Assembly: GCA_030429735.1 (NCBI GenBank)
Contig: JAUIET010000001.1
Span: 434,001-498,000 of the forward strand
Source: Gammaproteobacteria bacterium
GTDB lineage: Bacteria; Pseudomonadota; Gammaproteobacteria; Pseudomonadales; JAUIET01
DNA length: 64,000 nt
Direction: 5' to 3'
Below are positions 12,644 through 22,483 of the stretch, one piece after another (positions within the stretch are counted from its first letter, which is position 1; each line of letters starts with the position of its first letter). The position numbers and the translations under genes were made by a program. A model generated the notes under the pieces. It worked only from the letters and a program-made list of their open reading frames with translations, was not told the origin of the DNA and did not search any database.

Positions 12644-15379
12644 ATGCAAAAACAAATTCGACGCTTCTCCTACCTACTATTCTGGTTACTATTTACGCTA
12701 GTTTCCGGCACAGCTGTAACTGCAGCCGGCGTCTACTTATACCTTAGTCCGAATTTGCCAGATGTCGACGACCTATACGAGGTAAAATTACAGATACCGT
12801 TGCGCATTTACTCTTACGAGGGAGAACTCATTGGCGAATTTGGTGAGAAACGTCGCACACCGGTTACTTACGATCAGGTTCCCGATCAATTCGTTCGCGC
12901 AATTCTCGCGGCGGAAGATTCTCATTTCGAAACTCACAGCGGGGTAGCCATTCGCGGCTTACTGCGCGCCACAATAGAATTAATACTGACCGGTGAAAAA
13001 CAAACCGGTGGCAGCACCATCACCATGCAGGTTGCGCGCAACTTCTTTTTGACGAGAGAACAGACCTTTACCAGAAAGTTCAACGAGATTTTGTTGGCGC
13101 TTGAAATCGAGCGAAGGCTAACAAAAGAACAGATTTTCGAACTGTACGTCAACAAGATCTTTTGGGGTAACCGAGCGTACGGTGTTGAAGCCGCAGCACA
13201 AGTGTATTACGGAAAAAGTGTAGGCCAACTGAATCTGGCGCAAATGGCCATGATTGCGGGTTTGCCTAAAGCACCTTCAAGCTTTAATCCGATAGTGAAC
13301 CCGGAGCGTGCCATCACCCGGCGAAACTGGATCCTGCGACGCATGCTCGACCTCCAGTACATTAACGAGACTGACTATAAACTCGCAGTGGATGCGCCTA
13401 TTACCGCCGAGCTGCATGGCTCCAAAGCCGAAATAGACGCACCTTACGCCGCTGAGCTTGCACGTTTAGAACTATTGGAGCTGTTTGGACGGGAAGCTTA
13501 TGACAGCGGACTGAACGTCTACACCAGCATACGGGGTAAGTTACAGATTGCCGCAAATAATGCCGTTCGCTCGGGCATTCTCGATTATGACCAGCGCCAT
13601 GGCTATCGCGGCCCTGAGGCGCATAGCTTTGATGCAGACAATCCCGAATTGAATATGGCGAACTGGCTTGCCATCTTAAAAGATAAACGAATCATTAACG
13701 GTTTGATGCCCGCGGTTGTTGTGGACGTTCAAGACCAATATGTCGACATACTGTTGGCAGAGAATATGACCGCTCGCATAGAATTCGAAAACGGCTTGCA
13801 GCAGGCGAGAAGGTTCATAGACGAAAACACGCTTGGTGCTGAAATTGAGTCTGCAACATCGGTTGCCCAGGTTGGCGATCTGATCAGGGTTTACGCCACT
13901 GATGATCAAGGTCGTTTTCTGACTGAACTACCACGCCCGCCATCTGAATTGGCAAGCGACGATCTGGCAGGCACTGATTCCGACAGCACGGAGCCCGACA
14001 GCACAGAACCCGACGGCGCGAATTCTGCAGACGAATCATTCGCCTCAGCACAAGCCAGTAAGTACATCTGGCACTTTAGCCAATTACCGAAAGTGCAATC
14101 GTCGCTGATCTCGGTAAACCCGAATAATGGCGCGATACAGGCAGTGGTTGGCGGATTTGATTTTTACAGCAGCAAATTCAACCGTGCCACTCAAGGTGAA
14201 CGACAGCCTGGATCCAACTTCAAACCTTTCATTTATGCGGCTGCGTTGGACAAGGGTTTTACCGCAGCCAGCCTGTTTAATGACGCACCCGTTGTGATGC
14301 GCGACGCTGAACTCGAAAATACCTGGCGACCTGAAAATGCCAGCGGTAAATTCTACGGTCCAACCCGCCTTCGTAAAGCACTGTATTTATCTCGAAACCT
14401 GGTGTCTGTGCGACTGCTACGGACCATCACACCGGAGTCTGCAATCAATTACGTGCAAGCATTTGGTTTTGACGCTGAGCGCTTGCCAAAGGACTTGTCA
14501 TTATCGTTGGGCAGTCACGCCGTGACACCACTCGAAATTGCCAGGGGATACGCTGTATTCGCCAATGGCGGGTTTTTGGTAGATCCGCACATCATTCAGC
14601 GAATTGAAGACGACGATGGCAGAGTCCTGTTCCGAGCCAATCCAAAAATAGCCAATTGCGAACAGTGCCAGGATGACAATGAACAAACAGCCGATGAGCC
14701 GGCCCTGACGAACGAGCAGGTCGCTGCAGACACTCAGGACGACCATGCCGCACACAACAGCGAGACGAGCACAGCCGATGTAACCCCGCTTGAGCAACTG
14801 TTGCGAAATGATCTCGGCGACGAGCTACCAGAACCTGTTCCGGCCCCTCAGGTAATAGAAGAGCGTATTGCTTACATAATGGACAATATTCTGCAAGATG
14901 TTATCCGCCGTGGTACTGGCATAAAGGCAAGAGAATTGAATAGAGCTGACATTGCGGGCAAGACCGGCACCACCAATGGTCCCGTGGATGCCTGGTTCTC
15001 AGGGTACAACCCGGATCTCATCACCACGGTCTGGCTCGGCTTTGACCAAAACCAGTTCCTGGGTAAGCGCGAGTATGGTGGCTCGGCAGCATTGCCGATA
15101 TGGATCGATTACATGCGCATCGCTTTGGAAGGCACACCGGAAGTACTCAGGCGCAGGCCCAATGGCTTGACCAGTGTCAGAATTGACCCCGAGACAGGTT
15201 TACTGGCCTCGCCCTTGCAGGACAACGCCATCTTTGAGATGTTTCGTATCGAAAATGCACCGCTGGAACGTGCGCCGGATCCCGTTGGCTACGATCTGGA
15301 CAGCAACGTGGACGGCGAAGATGGTGAACCTATCCCCTACCGCGCATCTGAGAGCGACTCGCTGGAAGAATTGTTCTAG
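12644..15379 (+). CDS. ponA: Penicillin-binding protein 1A (bifunctional class A PBP)
   Basis: Polymerises and cross-links peptidoglycan. The 911 residues contain an N-terminal membrane anchor (about 9-33), a glycosyltransferase domain with EDSHFE (Glu91) and GGSTITMQ (122-129), an OB-like insert, and a transpeptidase domain with Ser524 in SNFK, SRN at 583-585 and KTGTT at 773-777. Two acidic low-complexity insertions stand out: a DSTEP-repeat stretch at about 443-466 just before the transpeptidase domain, and a Gln/Asp/Glu-rich stretch at about 670-740 containing NCEQC. They make it longer than the usual roughly 820 residues. Position next to pilM matches Pseudomonas. Confidence 0.96.
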   Translation: MQKQIRRFSYLLFWLLFTLVSGTAVTAAGVYLYLSPNLPDVDDLYEVKLQIPLRIYSYEGELIGEFGEKRRTPVTYDQVPDQFVRAILAAEDSHFETHSGVAIRGLLRATIELILTGEKQTGGSTITMQVARNFFLTREQTFTRKFNEILLALEIERRLTKEQIFELYVNKIFWGNRAYGVEAAAQVYYGKSVGQLNLAQMAMIAGLPKAPSSFNPIVNPERAITRRNWILRRMLDLQYINETDYKLAVDAPITAELHGSKAEIDAPYAAELARLELLELFGREAYDSGLNVYTSIRGKLQIAANNAVRSGILDYDQRHGYRGPEAHSFDADNPELNMANWLAILKDKRIINGLMPAVVVDVQDQYVDILLAENMTARIEFENGLQQARRFIDENTLGAEIESATSVAQVGDLIRVYATDDQGRFLTELPRPPSELASDDLAGTDSDSTEPDSTEPDGANSADESFASAQASKYIWHFSQLPKVQSSLISVNPNNGAIQAVVGGFDFYSSKFNRATQGERQPGSNFKPFIYAAALDKGFTAASLFNDAPVVMRDAELENTWRPENASGKFYGPTRLRKALYLSRNLVSVRLLRTITPESAINYVQAFGFDAERLPKDLSLSLGSHAVTPLEIARGYAVFANGGFLVDPHIIQRIEDDDGRVLFRANPKIANCEQCQDDNEQTADEPALTNEQVAADTQDDHAAHNSETSTADVTPLEQLLRNDLGDELPEPVPAPQVIEERIAYIMDNILQDVIRRGTGIKARELNRADIAGKTGTTNGPVDAWFSGYNPDLITTVWLGFDQNQFLGKREYGGSAALPIWIDYMRIALEGTPEVLRRRPNGLTSVRIDPETGLLASPLQDNAIFEMFRIENAPLERAPDPVGYDLDSNVDGEDGEPIPYRASESDSLEELF

Positions 15380-15405
15380 TCAAATAGCCAACCCTTAAGG
15401 GCCGG

Positions 15406-16650
15406 TTATAAAGGGTAATGCGAAGGGTAAGCCTGCTGTGCCACACCACTGTCCACGGCGGCCTTGGCCACGGCGGCTGACACTTTGCTCAACAAGCGGC
15501 TATCCATTGGCTTGGGGATGATGTAGTCGCGGCCAAACTCCAGTCTGTCCACACCTACGGCTTGCAGCACCTCATCAGTCACCGGTTCGCGTGCCAACCC
15601 TTTGATGGCATGTACGGCGGCTACCTTCATGGCTTCATTTATCTCCGATGCGCGAACATCCAGTGCGCCGCGAAAAATATAAGGGAAGCCCAGAACATTG
15701 TTCACCTGATTGGCGTAATCAGAACGACCAGTTGCCATGATGACGTCATCGCGAGTGGCGTGGGCAACATCTGGAGATATTTCCGGGTCCGGATTGGAGC
15801 AGGCAAACACAAGAGGGTTGGCAGCCATGCTGGCAAGATTTTCTGCTGACAGCAGGTTCGCACCGCTCAGGCCGATGAACACATCGGCATCTTTGCAGGC
15901 GTCAGACAGTGTGCGAAGCTCAGTCGCGATAGCAAATTCCTGCTTGTATTGATTCAGATCTGTGCGTTCATCGTGAATCACGCCATTGCGATCCAACATG
16001 ATGATGTTATCGGGGTTTGCACCTACATTTTTGAGCAGGCGCATGCCCGCAATTGCCGCAGAGCCAGCACCCAGGCACACAATGCGCACGTCCTTCAATC
16101 GCTTACCGGCGATGTCCAGACCATTCAGTACACCAGCTGCCGTCACAATGGCGGTGCCATGCTGGTCGTCGTGAAACACCGGCACGTTGCAGTCCTGTAT
16201 CAAACGACGCTCAATTTCAAAACACTCTGGCGCTTTGATATCTTCCAGATTGATGCCGCCAAATGTGTCCGCTATTGAGCGAACAACCGTCACAAAAGTA
16301 TCAATTTCGGTCACATCAACTTCAATATCAACCGAGTTAATCTGTGCGAAGCGCTTAAACAACAAGCTTTTGCCTTCCATCACCGGCTTACTGGCCAGCG
16401 AGCCCAAATTGCCAAGCCCAAGAATCGCCGTGCCATTTGAGATCACTGCCACGAGATTACCCTTACCCGTGTAACGGTAAGCATTTTGGGGGTCGCGCTG
16501 TATTTCGCGCACGGGCTCGGCCACGCCAGGGCTATAGGCCAAAGCGAGATCATCTTGCGTGTTAGCTGAAGTGGTGAGCTCTGTGCTCATTTTGCCGGGG
16601 GTTGGATGCTCGTGATAAGCGAGCGCCCGGCTTTTCAAATCGTCTGGCAT
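15406..16650 (-). CDS. maeB: Malic enzyme (NADP-type, short form)
   Basis: Oxidatively decarboxylates malate to pyruvate. At 414 residues it lacks the phosphotransacetylase extension of enterobacterial MaeB. Visible are the malic N-terminal motif LAYSPGVAEPVREI, the metal-binding stretch EVDVTEID with DIKAPECFEIE, HDDQHGTAIV, and a Rossmann site VCLGAGSAAIAGMRLL. The same short form sits between ponA and rpmE in Pseudomonas. It converges on ponA with 26 bases between the stops and no clear terminator. Confidence 0.92.
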   Translation of the reverse strand: MPDDLKSRALAYHEHPTPGKMSTELTTSANTQDDLALAYSPGVAEPVREIQRDPQNAYRYTGKGNLVAVISNGTAILGLGNLGSLASKPVMEGKSLLFKRFAQINSVDIEVDVTEIDTFVTVVRSIADTFGGINLEDIKAPECFEIERRLIQDCNVPVFHDDQHGTAIVTAAGVLNGLDIAGKRLKDVRIVCLGAGSAAIAGMRLLKNVGANPDNIIMLDRNGVIHDERTDLNQYKQEFAIATELRTLSDACKDADVFIGLSGANLLSAENLASMAANPLVFACSNPDPEISPDVAHATRDDVIMATGRSDYANQVNNVLGFPYIFRGALDVRASEINEAMKVAAVHAIKGLAREPVTDEVLQAVGVDRLEFGRDYIIPKPMDSRLLSKVSAAVAKAAVDSGVAQQAYPSHYPL

Positions 16651-16697
16651 TTAATGGCACCCTTGTGATTGCCTGGTCTCAGACAATCGCGGCGCAA

Positions 16698-16913
16698 TTA
16701 CTTGGCCAGTTTGCGATTACCGAAACGCTTGTTGAACCGATCCACCCGGCCGCCAGTATCCAGTACTTTTTGCTTGCCGGTGTAAAACGGGTGGCAATTG
16801 GAACACACTTCCACATGGATGTCTTTGGCCAGCGTGGATCGAGTTTCGATAACATTACCGCAACTGCAGGTGACTTTCATGTCGCCGTAGTTTGGATGAA
16901 TGTCTGCTTTCAT
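16698..16913 (-). CDS. rpmE: 50S ribosomal protein bL31 (zinc-binding type)
   Basis: Ribosomal large-subunit protein of 71 residues. Four cysteines in CSC (16-18 region) and CSNC (about 37-40) mark the zinc-containing C+ form, not the zinc-independent paralogue. The conserved end [23 protein letters not shown] is complete. Divergent from priA. Confidence 0.97.
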   Translation of the reverse strand: MKADIHPNYGDMKVTCSCGNVIETRSTLAKDIHVEVCSNCHPFYTGKQKVLDTGGRVDRFNKRFGNRKLAK

Positions 16914-16994
16914 TGAATCACCTATCTGTGTGGCACCGCCACGCTGTGGTATTCAGCGCACCGTACCGGAGGTATTGCTGTAAACGGGCGCGAG

Positions 16995-17022
16995 ATAATA
17001 CCAGACAATCTGCGTTTGACAA
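16995..17022 (-). promoter_or_regulatory. Predicted strong sigma-70 promoter of rpmE
   Basis: On the minus strand TTGTCA (17022-17017, 5/6) and TATTAT (17000-16995, 5/6) are spaced by 16 bases. The predicted start near 16988 gives a leader of about 75 bases before the rpmE ATG. That leader contains a short inverted repeat (CGCTG ... CAGCG) and could be an autoregulatory target, which is inference. Facing priA, a TAGAAT at 17058-17063 is a possible -10 without a convincing -35. Confidence 0.6.
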
Positions 17023-17092
17023 GCCACCTCCCGGCGGTGCTGTTGGCTGGAAAAGGATAGAATAGCGGATTAATACCGATTACTGCCTTCCA

Positions 17093-19345
17093 ATGCACCA
17101 ATACCCCAGTGTTTATCGTTGTGCCATCCAGAGCCCGCTAAACCGCCTGTTTGACTACCTGCCCCCGCCGGCCTCAGCTGAGGTATTAAGCCGGGCTCGG
17201 CCAGGCATGCGCCTGTGGGTACCTTTTGGTCGACGCCGCATCGTTGCTATCGTGTTGGAAATCACGCAAAGCAGCGAGATCGCCCCGAACAAAATGCGCA
17301 GTGCCGAACGATTTATTGATGAACACCCCTTGCTGGACAGCCACTATTTTCAGTTTTTTCAATGGGTGGCCGACTATTACCACCACCCCGTGGGCGATAC
17401 CGTGTTCGGCTTTCTTCCCAGTTTACTGCGCAAAGGGCGTAGCACGGACAAAACCATTGCACCCTCAGAGCGCGCCTGGCAATTAAGCCGGCATGGGCAA
17501 GGCTTGATCAGTGAAAGCAACGAGCTTGTATTGAAACGCGCGCCCAAACAGGCTCAGTTGCTTAAGATGCTCTTTGAACAAGGCCCGCTAAGCCAGGGCC
17601 ACCTGACGACCGCAGGAATTTCCGCGTCTATTATCAGAGCCTTGAGCGATAAAGGCTTGATTGAGCCGATAAGTACCCCGGCAGATAGCGCGCCGGATGC
17701 AACGAATGTCGTCAAGCACCCTGCATTGCAGGCCAATACGGAGCAGGCAGCCGCAATTGATGCCGTTGCCGACAAGTTGGGTAGCTACCATTGCTTCCTG
17801 CTGCACGGCATTACCGGCAGCGGTAAAACAGAAGTCTACCTGCAGCTGATTGAGCGCTGCCTGCGCGCCGACCAGCAAGCCCTGATTCTGGTGCCGGAAA
17901 TTGGTCTCACACCACAAATGCTGGAACGCTTTCAACGACGGTTTGGGGCGGATATTCTGGCACTGCACAGTGGCATGACTGACGTACAGCGCCTGAATGC
18001 GTGGCTGACCGCGCGCGACGGTGGTGCTCGCATTGTTATTGGCACGCGTTCGGCCTTGTTGGCGCCTTTACCCGCCTTGGGCCTGATCATTGTTGACGAA
18101 GAGCATGATAGTTCATTCAAGCAGCAAGACGGTCTGCGGTATTCGGCTCGCGACCTGGCGATCAAGCGTGCGCAGCTGAGCGATATACCGGTGCTGCTGG
18201 GCTCTGCGACACCCTCTCTTGAAAGTCTTGCAAACGCCGGGCAGGGCAAATCCACCCTGCTTACCCTGACAGAGCGAGCCGGTAATGCTCGCCCTCCGCT
18301 GATTCGCTTAACGGACTGCAACGAACCGTTTGCGGTCGATGGGCTGGCCTTCACTGTTATTGAAGCGGCGCGGCGTCACTTGCAGGACGGCGCCCAGGTA
18401 TTGATCTTTATCAACCGGCGCGGTTTTGCCCCATCACTTCTGTGTCCACAGTGCGGCTGGATCGCAAAATGCTCGGCGTGTGACGTGCGCATGACCGCCC
18501 ACCTTATTGGCAACCAGTTAATTTGCCATCATTGTGAACGGCGCGAAACGTGGTCAAAAAAGTGCCCAAGTTGCCATCACCAGCCACTACAAACTCTGGG
18601 CAGCGGCACGCAAAAATTGGAGCAGACGCTGGAGCAGCATTTTCCAGATGTTCCGGTGATCCGAGTGGACCGTGATTCCACCCAACGCAAGGGTTCATTG
18701 CACAGTAAGCTGGCCATGGCCCAGACTGGCGAGCCCTGCATATTGCTTGGTACCCAGATGCTGGCCAAGGGCCATCATTTCCCTCGCCTGTCCATGGTGG
18801 CCATTCTGGATGCTGACACTGCGTTATACAGCTCAGATTACCGGGGTCCGGAAAGAATGGCGCAAACCATCACCCAGGTGGCCGGTCGTGCTGGCCGTGG
18901 CGAGCGCGCTGGGGAGGTGTTTGTCCAAAGTCAGTTGCCAAACCACCCGTTGATGGTCCAGATTACCCAGGAAAGTTATGCCGATTTTGCAGGCCAATTG
19001 CTGCAGGAGCGAGCCGCATTAGCACTTCCTCCTTTCAGCAAGTCGGCCGCACTGTTTGGCGAGCATCGAACACTGAATGAACTGCTGGACTGCATGCGAA
19101 TGTTGCGTCAAGCCGTAGAGCGTTCAATAGGTCAGCGCGGCCTGGGCGACCTGCTCACCGTTGGCCCGGTGCCTGCACCCCTGCCACGAAAGTCGAATCG
19201 ATTCCGCGCACAAATGATCTTGTACAGTCAACAATCCAGCACTTTGCACCGCTACCTGGCCTCATTGCGAGCCGTTATAGATAACACCCCACCGCCCAGA
19301 GGCATGCGCTTGGCGATTGATGTTGACCCAATTGATACAAATTAG
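17093..19345 (+). CDS. priA: Primosomal protein N' (replication restart helicase PriA)
   Basis: 3'-to-5' helicase that reloads the replisome at stalled forks. The 750 residues show an N-terminal 3'BD domain (RLFDYLPP, LWVPFGRR), a Walker A GITGSGKTE at about 239-247, a DEEH box (IIVDEEHDSSFKQQDG), a zinc-binding insert with CPQCGWIAKCSAC and CHHCERRETWSKKCPSC, and helicase motifs V-VI (GTQMLAKGHHFPRL, QVAGRAGRG). The first ATG fits the family start. Confidence 0.97.
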   Translation: MHQYPSVYRCAIQSPLNRLFDYLPPPASAEVLSRARPGMRLWVPFGRRRIVAIVLEITQSSEIAPNKMRSAERFIDEHPLLDSHYFQFFQWVADYYHHPVGDTVFGFLPSLLRKGRSTDKTIAPSERAWQLSRHGQGLISESNELVLKRAPKQAQLLKMLFEQGPLSQGHLTTAGISASIIRALSDKGLIEPISTPADSAPDATNVVKHPALQANTEQAAAIDAVADKLGSYHCFLLHGITGSGKTEVYLQLIERCLRADQQALILVPEIGLTPQMLERFQRRFGADILALHSGMTDVQRLNAWLTARDGGARIVIGTRSALLAPLPALGLIIVDEEHDSSFKQQDGLRYSARDLAIKRAQLSDIPVLLGSATPSLESLANAGQGKSTLLTLTERAGNARPPLIRLTDCNEPFAVDGLAFTVIEAARRHLQDGAQVLIFINRRGFAPSLLCPQCGWIAKCSACDVRMTAHLIGNQLICHHCERRETWSKKCPSCHHQPLQTLGSGTQKLEQTLEQHFPDVPVIRVDRDSTQRKGSLHSKLAMAQTGEPCILLGTQMLAKGHHFPRLSMVAILDADTALYSSDYRGPERMAQTITQVAGRAGRGERAGEVFVQSQLPNHPLMVQITQESYADFAGQLLQERAALALPPFSKSAALFGEHRTLNELLDCMRMLRQAVERSIGQRGLGDLLTVGPVPAPLPRKSNRFRAQMILYSQQSSTLHRYLASLRAVIDNTPPPRGMRLAIDVDPIDTN

Positions 19346-19366
19346 ACCATTCTTCCCTCTGCTCGA

Positions 19367-19393
19367 TTGGCAAGGCGATACGGTTTGCATAAT
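19367..19393 (+). promoter_or_regulatory. Possible promoter of the SPOR-domain gene
   Basis: TTGGCA (19367-19372) and CATAAT (19388-19393) are separated by 15 bases, shorter than ideal. They sit in the 92-base gap after priA and would start transcription about 37 bases before the next ATG. Confidence 0.3.
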
Positions 19394-19437
19394 ACTCCCG
19401 CCTCCACTTTGTTGACCACTCCCATCTAATTCTCGCC

Positions 19438-20043
19438 ATGGCCTACGATTTCGCCAAACGCAAAAAAAAACGCAAGCGCTCCTCGAAAAAGCAGGAGCTC
19501 AGTTCGCGGCCGGTCTGGTTTGGCACCGGCCTGGCCTGCGGCTTGTTTATCGCCTACTTATTGCACTTGTCCGAGTGGCTTCCCCACAAGGCCCCAGCCG
19601 CTGTGGCTGAAAAGCAGGAGGCAACCGCACCACCCCCCCAGAAAGTAGCCGCAGAGGAAAAAACGCAACCCCCAAGCCGTGAGAAGCCAAGTCGTGGAAA
19701 TAAGCCGGCCCGATTTGAGTTTTACGACATGCTGCCCGAGCGTCAATCAGAAGTGAGCCAAAGCAGTAAAGGAGCGTATAAAACCCGCGAAGAATTAAAC
19801 CAGCCAGCGGTCTCTTATCTATTGCAAGCAGGGTCATTTGCGCTGGCTAAAGATGCGGAAAACCACCGCGCTGTCATCACGCTGCTGGGCTTAACCCCAA
19901 AAGTGGAAACGAAAACCTTGCCGTCGGGTACTACGGCACACCGGGTGTTTGTTGGGCCTTTTGATTCGCAGGGTGAAATGGAGCACGCGCGCGCAACACT
20001 GCACGCAGAAGGAATTGAGACTCTGCTACTTGAGAAACGTTGA
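19438..20043 (+). CDS. FtsN-like SPOR-domain cell division protein
   Basis: Bitopic protein of 201 residues: a highly basic cytoplasmic tail (KKKRKRSSKKQ at about 9-19), one membrane helix (about 27-44), a Pro/Lys-rich periplasmic linker, and a C-terminal SPOR domain from about 127 (VSYLLQAGSFALAKDAENHRA) to the end. The layout and its position before hslV match the FtsN-type protein of Pseudomonas, expected to bind septal peptidoglycan and help trigger constriction. Sequence outside SPOR is poorly conserved in the family, so the FtsN assignment rests mainly on layout and synteny. Confidence 0.8.
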   Translation: MAYDFAKRKKKRKRSSKKQELSSRPVWFGTGLACGLFIAYLLHLSEWLPHKAPAAVAEKQEATAPPPQKVAAEEKTQPPSREKPSRGNKPARFEFYDMLPERQSEVSQSSKGAYKTREELNQPAVSYLLQAGSFALAKDAENHRAVITLLGLTPKVETKTLPSGTTAHRVFVGPFDSQGEMEHARATLHAEGIETLLLEKR

Positions 20044-20096
20044 GCGCGCCCCCATAGAGTCAGATTGAGTCAATAGTTCACGCTTCGGAGACCATA

Positions 20097-20639
20097 ATGG
20101 AGCAATTTCGCGGCACAACCATCGTGTCGGTAAGGCGCAACGGCCATGTTGTGATCGGCGGAGACGGCCAGGTCAGCCAGGGCAATACCATCATGAAAGG
20201 CAATGCACGCAAGGTACGCCGCCTGCACAACAATCAGGTGCTGGCCGGGTTTGCGGGCGGCACGGCTGATGCATTTACGTTGTTTGAGTTGTTCGAAGCC
20301 CAGCTGGACAAATACCAGGGCAAGCTGATGCGTGCCGCTGTTGAATTAGCCAAAGCGTGGCGCACTGAACGCTCCCTGCGGCGCCTCGAGGCCCTGCTCG
20401 CCGTGGCCGACAAAGACACCTCATTGATCATTACCGGCAATGGCGACGTAATAGAACCCGAAGACAGCCTGATCGCTATTGGCTCAGGTGGCCCGTATGC
20501 GCAATCTGCAGCCCGCGCGTTATTGGACAACACTGACCTCAGCGCGCGCGATATCACCGAGAAAGCGTTAGGCATTGCGGGCGACATTTGCATCTACACC
20601 AACCACAACCACACGATCGAAGAACTGACAGAACAATGA
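20097..20639 (+). CDS. hslV: ATP-dependent protease peptidase subunit HslV
   Basis: Threonine peptidase that forms a double ring capped by HslU. The 180 residues contain the catalytic threonine in [14 protein letters not shown], but it is preceded by six residues (MEQFRG) not present in E. coli, implying a cleaved propeptide. No start codon lies directly before the threonine, and GGAG sits 7 bases before the ATG, supporting this start. [16 protein letters not shown] and [16 protein letters not shown] are family signatures. Overlaps hslU by 4 bases. Confidence 0.97.
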   Translation: MEQFRGTTIVSVRRNGHVVIGGDGQVSQGNTIMKGNARKVRRLHNNQVLAGFAGGTADAFTLFELFEAQLDKYQGKLMRAAVELAKAWRTERSLRRLEALLAVADKDTSLIITGNGDVIEPEDSLIAIGSGGPYAQSAARALLDNTDLSARDITEKALGIAGDICIYTNHNHTIEELTEQ

Positions 20640-21955
20640 GTACTATGACGCCACGTGAAATTGTTCACGAACTGGATCGCCACATCGTTGGTCAGTCGGA
20701 CGCCAAACGCGCCGTTGCCATTGCCCTGCGAAATCGATGGCGCAGGATGCAGCTAGACGAGCAAATGCGTGAAGAAATCACACCCAAAAACATTCTTATG
20801 ATTGGCCCTACAGGTGTTGGCAAAACGGAGATTGCGCGACGGTTAGCCAAGCTGGCTAACGCACCGTTCATAAAGGTAGAGGCGACCAAGTTCACGGAAG
20901 TCGGCTATGTGGGCCGCGACGTTGAATCGATCATACGCGACCTGGTTGACGGCTCTATTAAAAAATTACGCGAAGAAGAGCACGCCAAGGTAGAGCACCG
21001 TGCGATGGATGCGGCCGAAGAGCGCGTACTGGATGCATTGCTGCCGCCACCACGGGATGCTGACGCCAACGAAAAGGAAACCAGCACGCGACAGATTTTC
21101 CGAAAAAAGTTGCGCGAGGGCGAGCTGGACGACAAGGAGATAGAAATCGACGTAAGCGCCTCCCCGATGGTCGCCCAGATAATGGCGCCACCCGGCATGG
21201 AGGAAATGACTGATCAGCTGCAATCCATGTTCTCCAGCATCGGCAGCGGTAAAAAAAGCACCCGAAAACTCACAGTTAAGGCGGCATTAGCGAGCTTACG
21301 AGACGAAGAGGCCGCCAAACTCATCAATGAAGACGACCTGAAACTGCGAGCGGTGGAAGAGGCCGAGCAAAACGGCATCGTCTTCATAGACGAACTGGAC
21401 AAAGTAGCCAAACGCAGCGAAGGCGCCGGGGCCGATGTGTCGCGAGAGGGCGTGCAACGCGATTTACTGCCCTTGATTGAAGGCTGTACGGTGACCACGA
21501 AATACGGCATGGTAAAAACCGATCACATACTTTTCATTGCATCCGGTGCGTTTCACCTGGCCAAACCCAGCGACCTGATTCCGGAATTGCAAGGCAGGCT
21601 GCCGATCAGAGTGGAGCTCAGTGCGCTCAGCCCGGACGATTTCCGCCGTATTCTGACCGAGCCCAAAGCGTCATTAACCGAACAATACCGCGCGCTGCTG
21701 GCCACAGAAAATCTTGCGGTCGAATTCACTGACGATGGCATACTGAAAATTGCGGAAATAGCCTGGGAAGTCAACGAACGCACTGAAAACATCGGCGCCC
21801 GGCGGCTGCACACGGTATTGGAGCGCTTACTGGAAAAAGCGTCTTTTGACGCGGCCGACAACGGCGACAGCACACTGAGCATAGACAGTGCCTATGTTGA
21901 GGAACAGGTAGGCGAGCTGGCGCAAGATGAAGACCTGAGCCGATTCATTCTCTAA
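20636..21955 (+). CDS. hslU: ATP-dependent protease ATPase subunit HslU
   Basis: AAA+ unfoldase (439 residues) feeding substrates to HslV. Walker [10 protein letters not shown] at about 57-65, Walker [11 protein letters not shown], pore loop [11 protein letters not shown], sensor region [18 protein letters not shown], and the HslV-activating C-terminus ending DLSRFIL. The start [14 protein letters not shown] is chosen because it overlaps the hslV stop (ATGA) and matches the family; an earlier in-frame ATG at 20588 lies inside hslV. Confidence 0.97.
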   Translation: MSTMTPREIVHELDRHIVGQSDAKRAVAIALRNRWRRMQLDEQMREEITPKNILMIGPTGVGKTEIARRLAKLANAPFIKVEATKFTEVGYVGRDVESIIRDLVDGSIKKLREEEHAKVEHRAMDAAEERVLDALLPPPRDADANEKETSTRQIFRKKLREGELDDKEIEIDVSASPMVAQIMAPPGMEEMTDQLQSMFSSIGSGKKSTRKLTVKAALASLRDEEAAKLINEDDLKLRAVEEAEQNGIVFIDELDKVAKRSEGAGADVSREGVQRDLLPLIEGCTVTTKYGMVKTDHILFIASGAFHLAKPSDLIPELQGRLPIRVELSALSPDDFRRILTEPKASLTEQYRALLATENLAVEFTDDGILKIAEIAWEVNERTENIGARRLHTVLERLLEKASFDAADNGDSTLSIDSAYVEEQVGELAQDEDLSRFIL

Positions 21956-21980
21956 GCTGCCACTGGTGTCCAAGCCGATC

Positions 21981-22370
21981 ATGTCCAACGCGCCAATACC
22001 CAGCAACATCCATTTGCACAAGCACTCAGCGGAGCTGGAGCTTGGCTACGGCGGTGATGAGACGTACCGCTTAAGTTGCGAGTATCTGCGGGTGTATTCC
22101 CCTTCGGCTGAAGTGCGTGGCCACGGGCAAGGTCAGGAAGTACTGCAAACAGGGAAAAAATACGTCAACATTGATGCGATAGAAGCAACCGGCAACTACG
22201 CTATTCAGATCACCTTCAATGACGGCCATGACACAGGCATCTACTCCTGGGACTATCTGTACGATTTGTGCACAAATCAGCAATCCAGGTGGCAGGACTA
22301 CCTGGCCAGACTTGAGGCCGAAGGTTCAAGTCGAGAGCCTAATTCGGATCCAATTATCTTTAAATCCTAG
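21981..22370 (+). CDS. DUF971 protein (gamma-butyrobetaine hydroxylase-like N-terminal domain)
   Basis: Small protein of 129 residues from ATG 21981, or 134 from an in-frame GTG at 21966; neither start has a convincing ribosome site. The DUF971 core is visible as [27 protein letters not shown] ... [34 protein letters not shown]. Stand-alone members are linked to iron-sulfur metabolism in some reports, but the function here is not established. It follows hslVU as in Pseudomonas. Confidence 0.85.
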   Translation: MSNAPIPSNIHLHKHSAELELGYGGDETYRLSCEYLRVYSPSAEVRGHGQGQEVLQTGKKYVNIDAIEATGNYAIQITFNDGHDTGIYSWDYLYDLCTNQQSRWQDYLARLEAEGSSREPNSDPIIFKS

Positions 22371-22471
22371 TGTCCCTTACCATAAGTTCGTGCCATTTAG
22401 AGCCAGTCGTAAGGCCCGTGCACCCAGGCGGGTTTCGGGATCAGAACCCGATACACCACCCCAACAAGCGG

Positions 22472-22477
22472 TACAAT
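22472..22477 (+). promoter_or_regulatory. Possible -10 box giving a leaderless ubiE transcript
   Basis: TACAAT lies 6 bases before the ubiE ATG at 22484, so initiation about 7 bases downstream would start at the A of the ATG. No ribosome-binding site precedes this ATG. No good -35 box is seen at 16-18 bases. Confidence 0.35.
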
Positions 22478-22483
22478 ACCCCC

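Noticed and set aside
22370-22483. Upstream extension of ubiE by 38 codons
   Set aside because: The added residues are not family-like and overlap the DUF971 stop; the ATG at 22484 gives the standard length.
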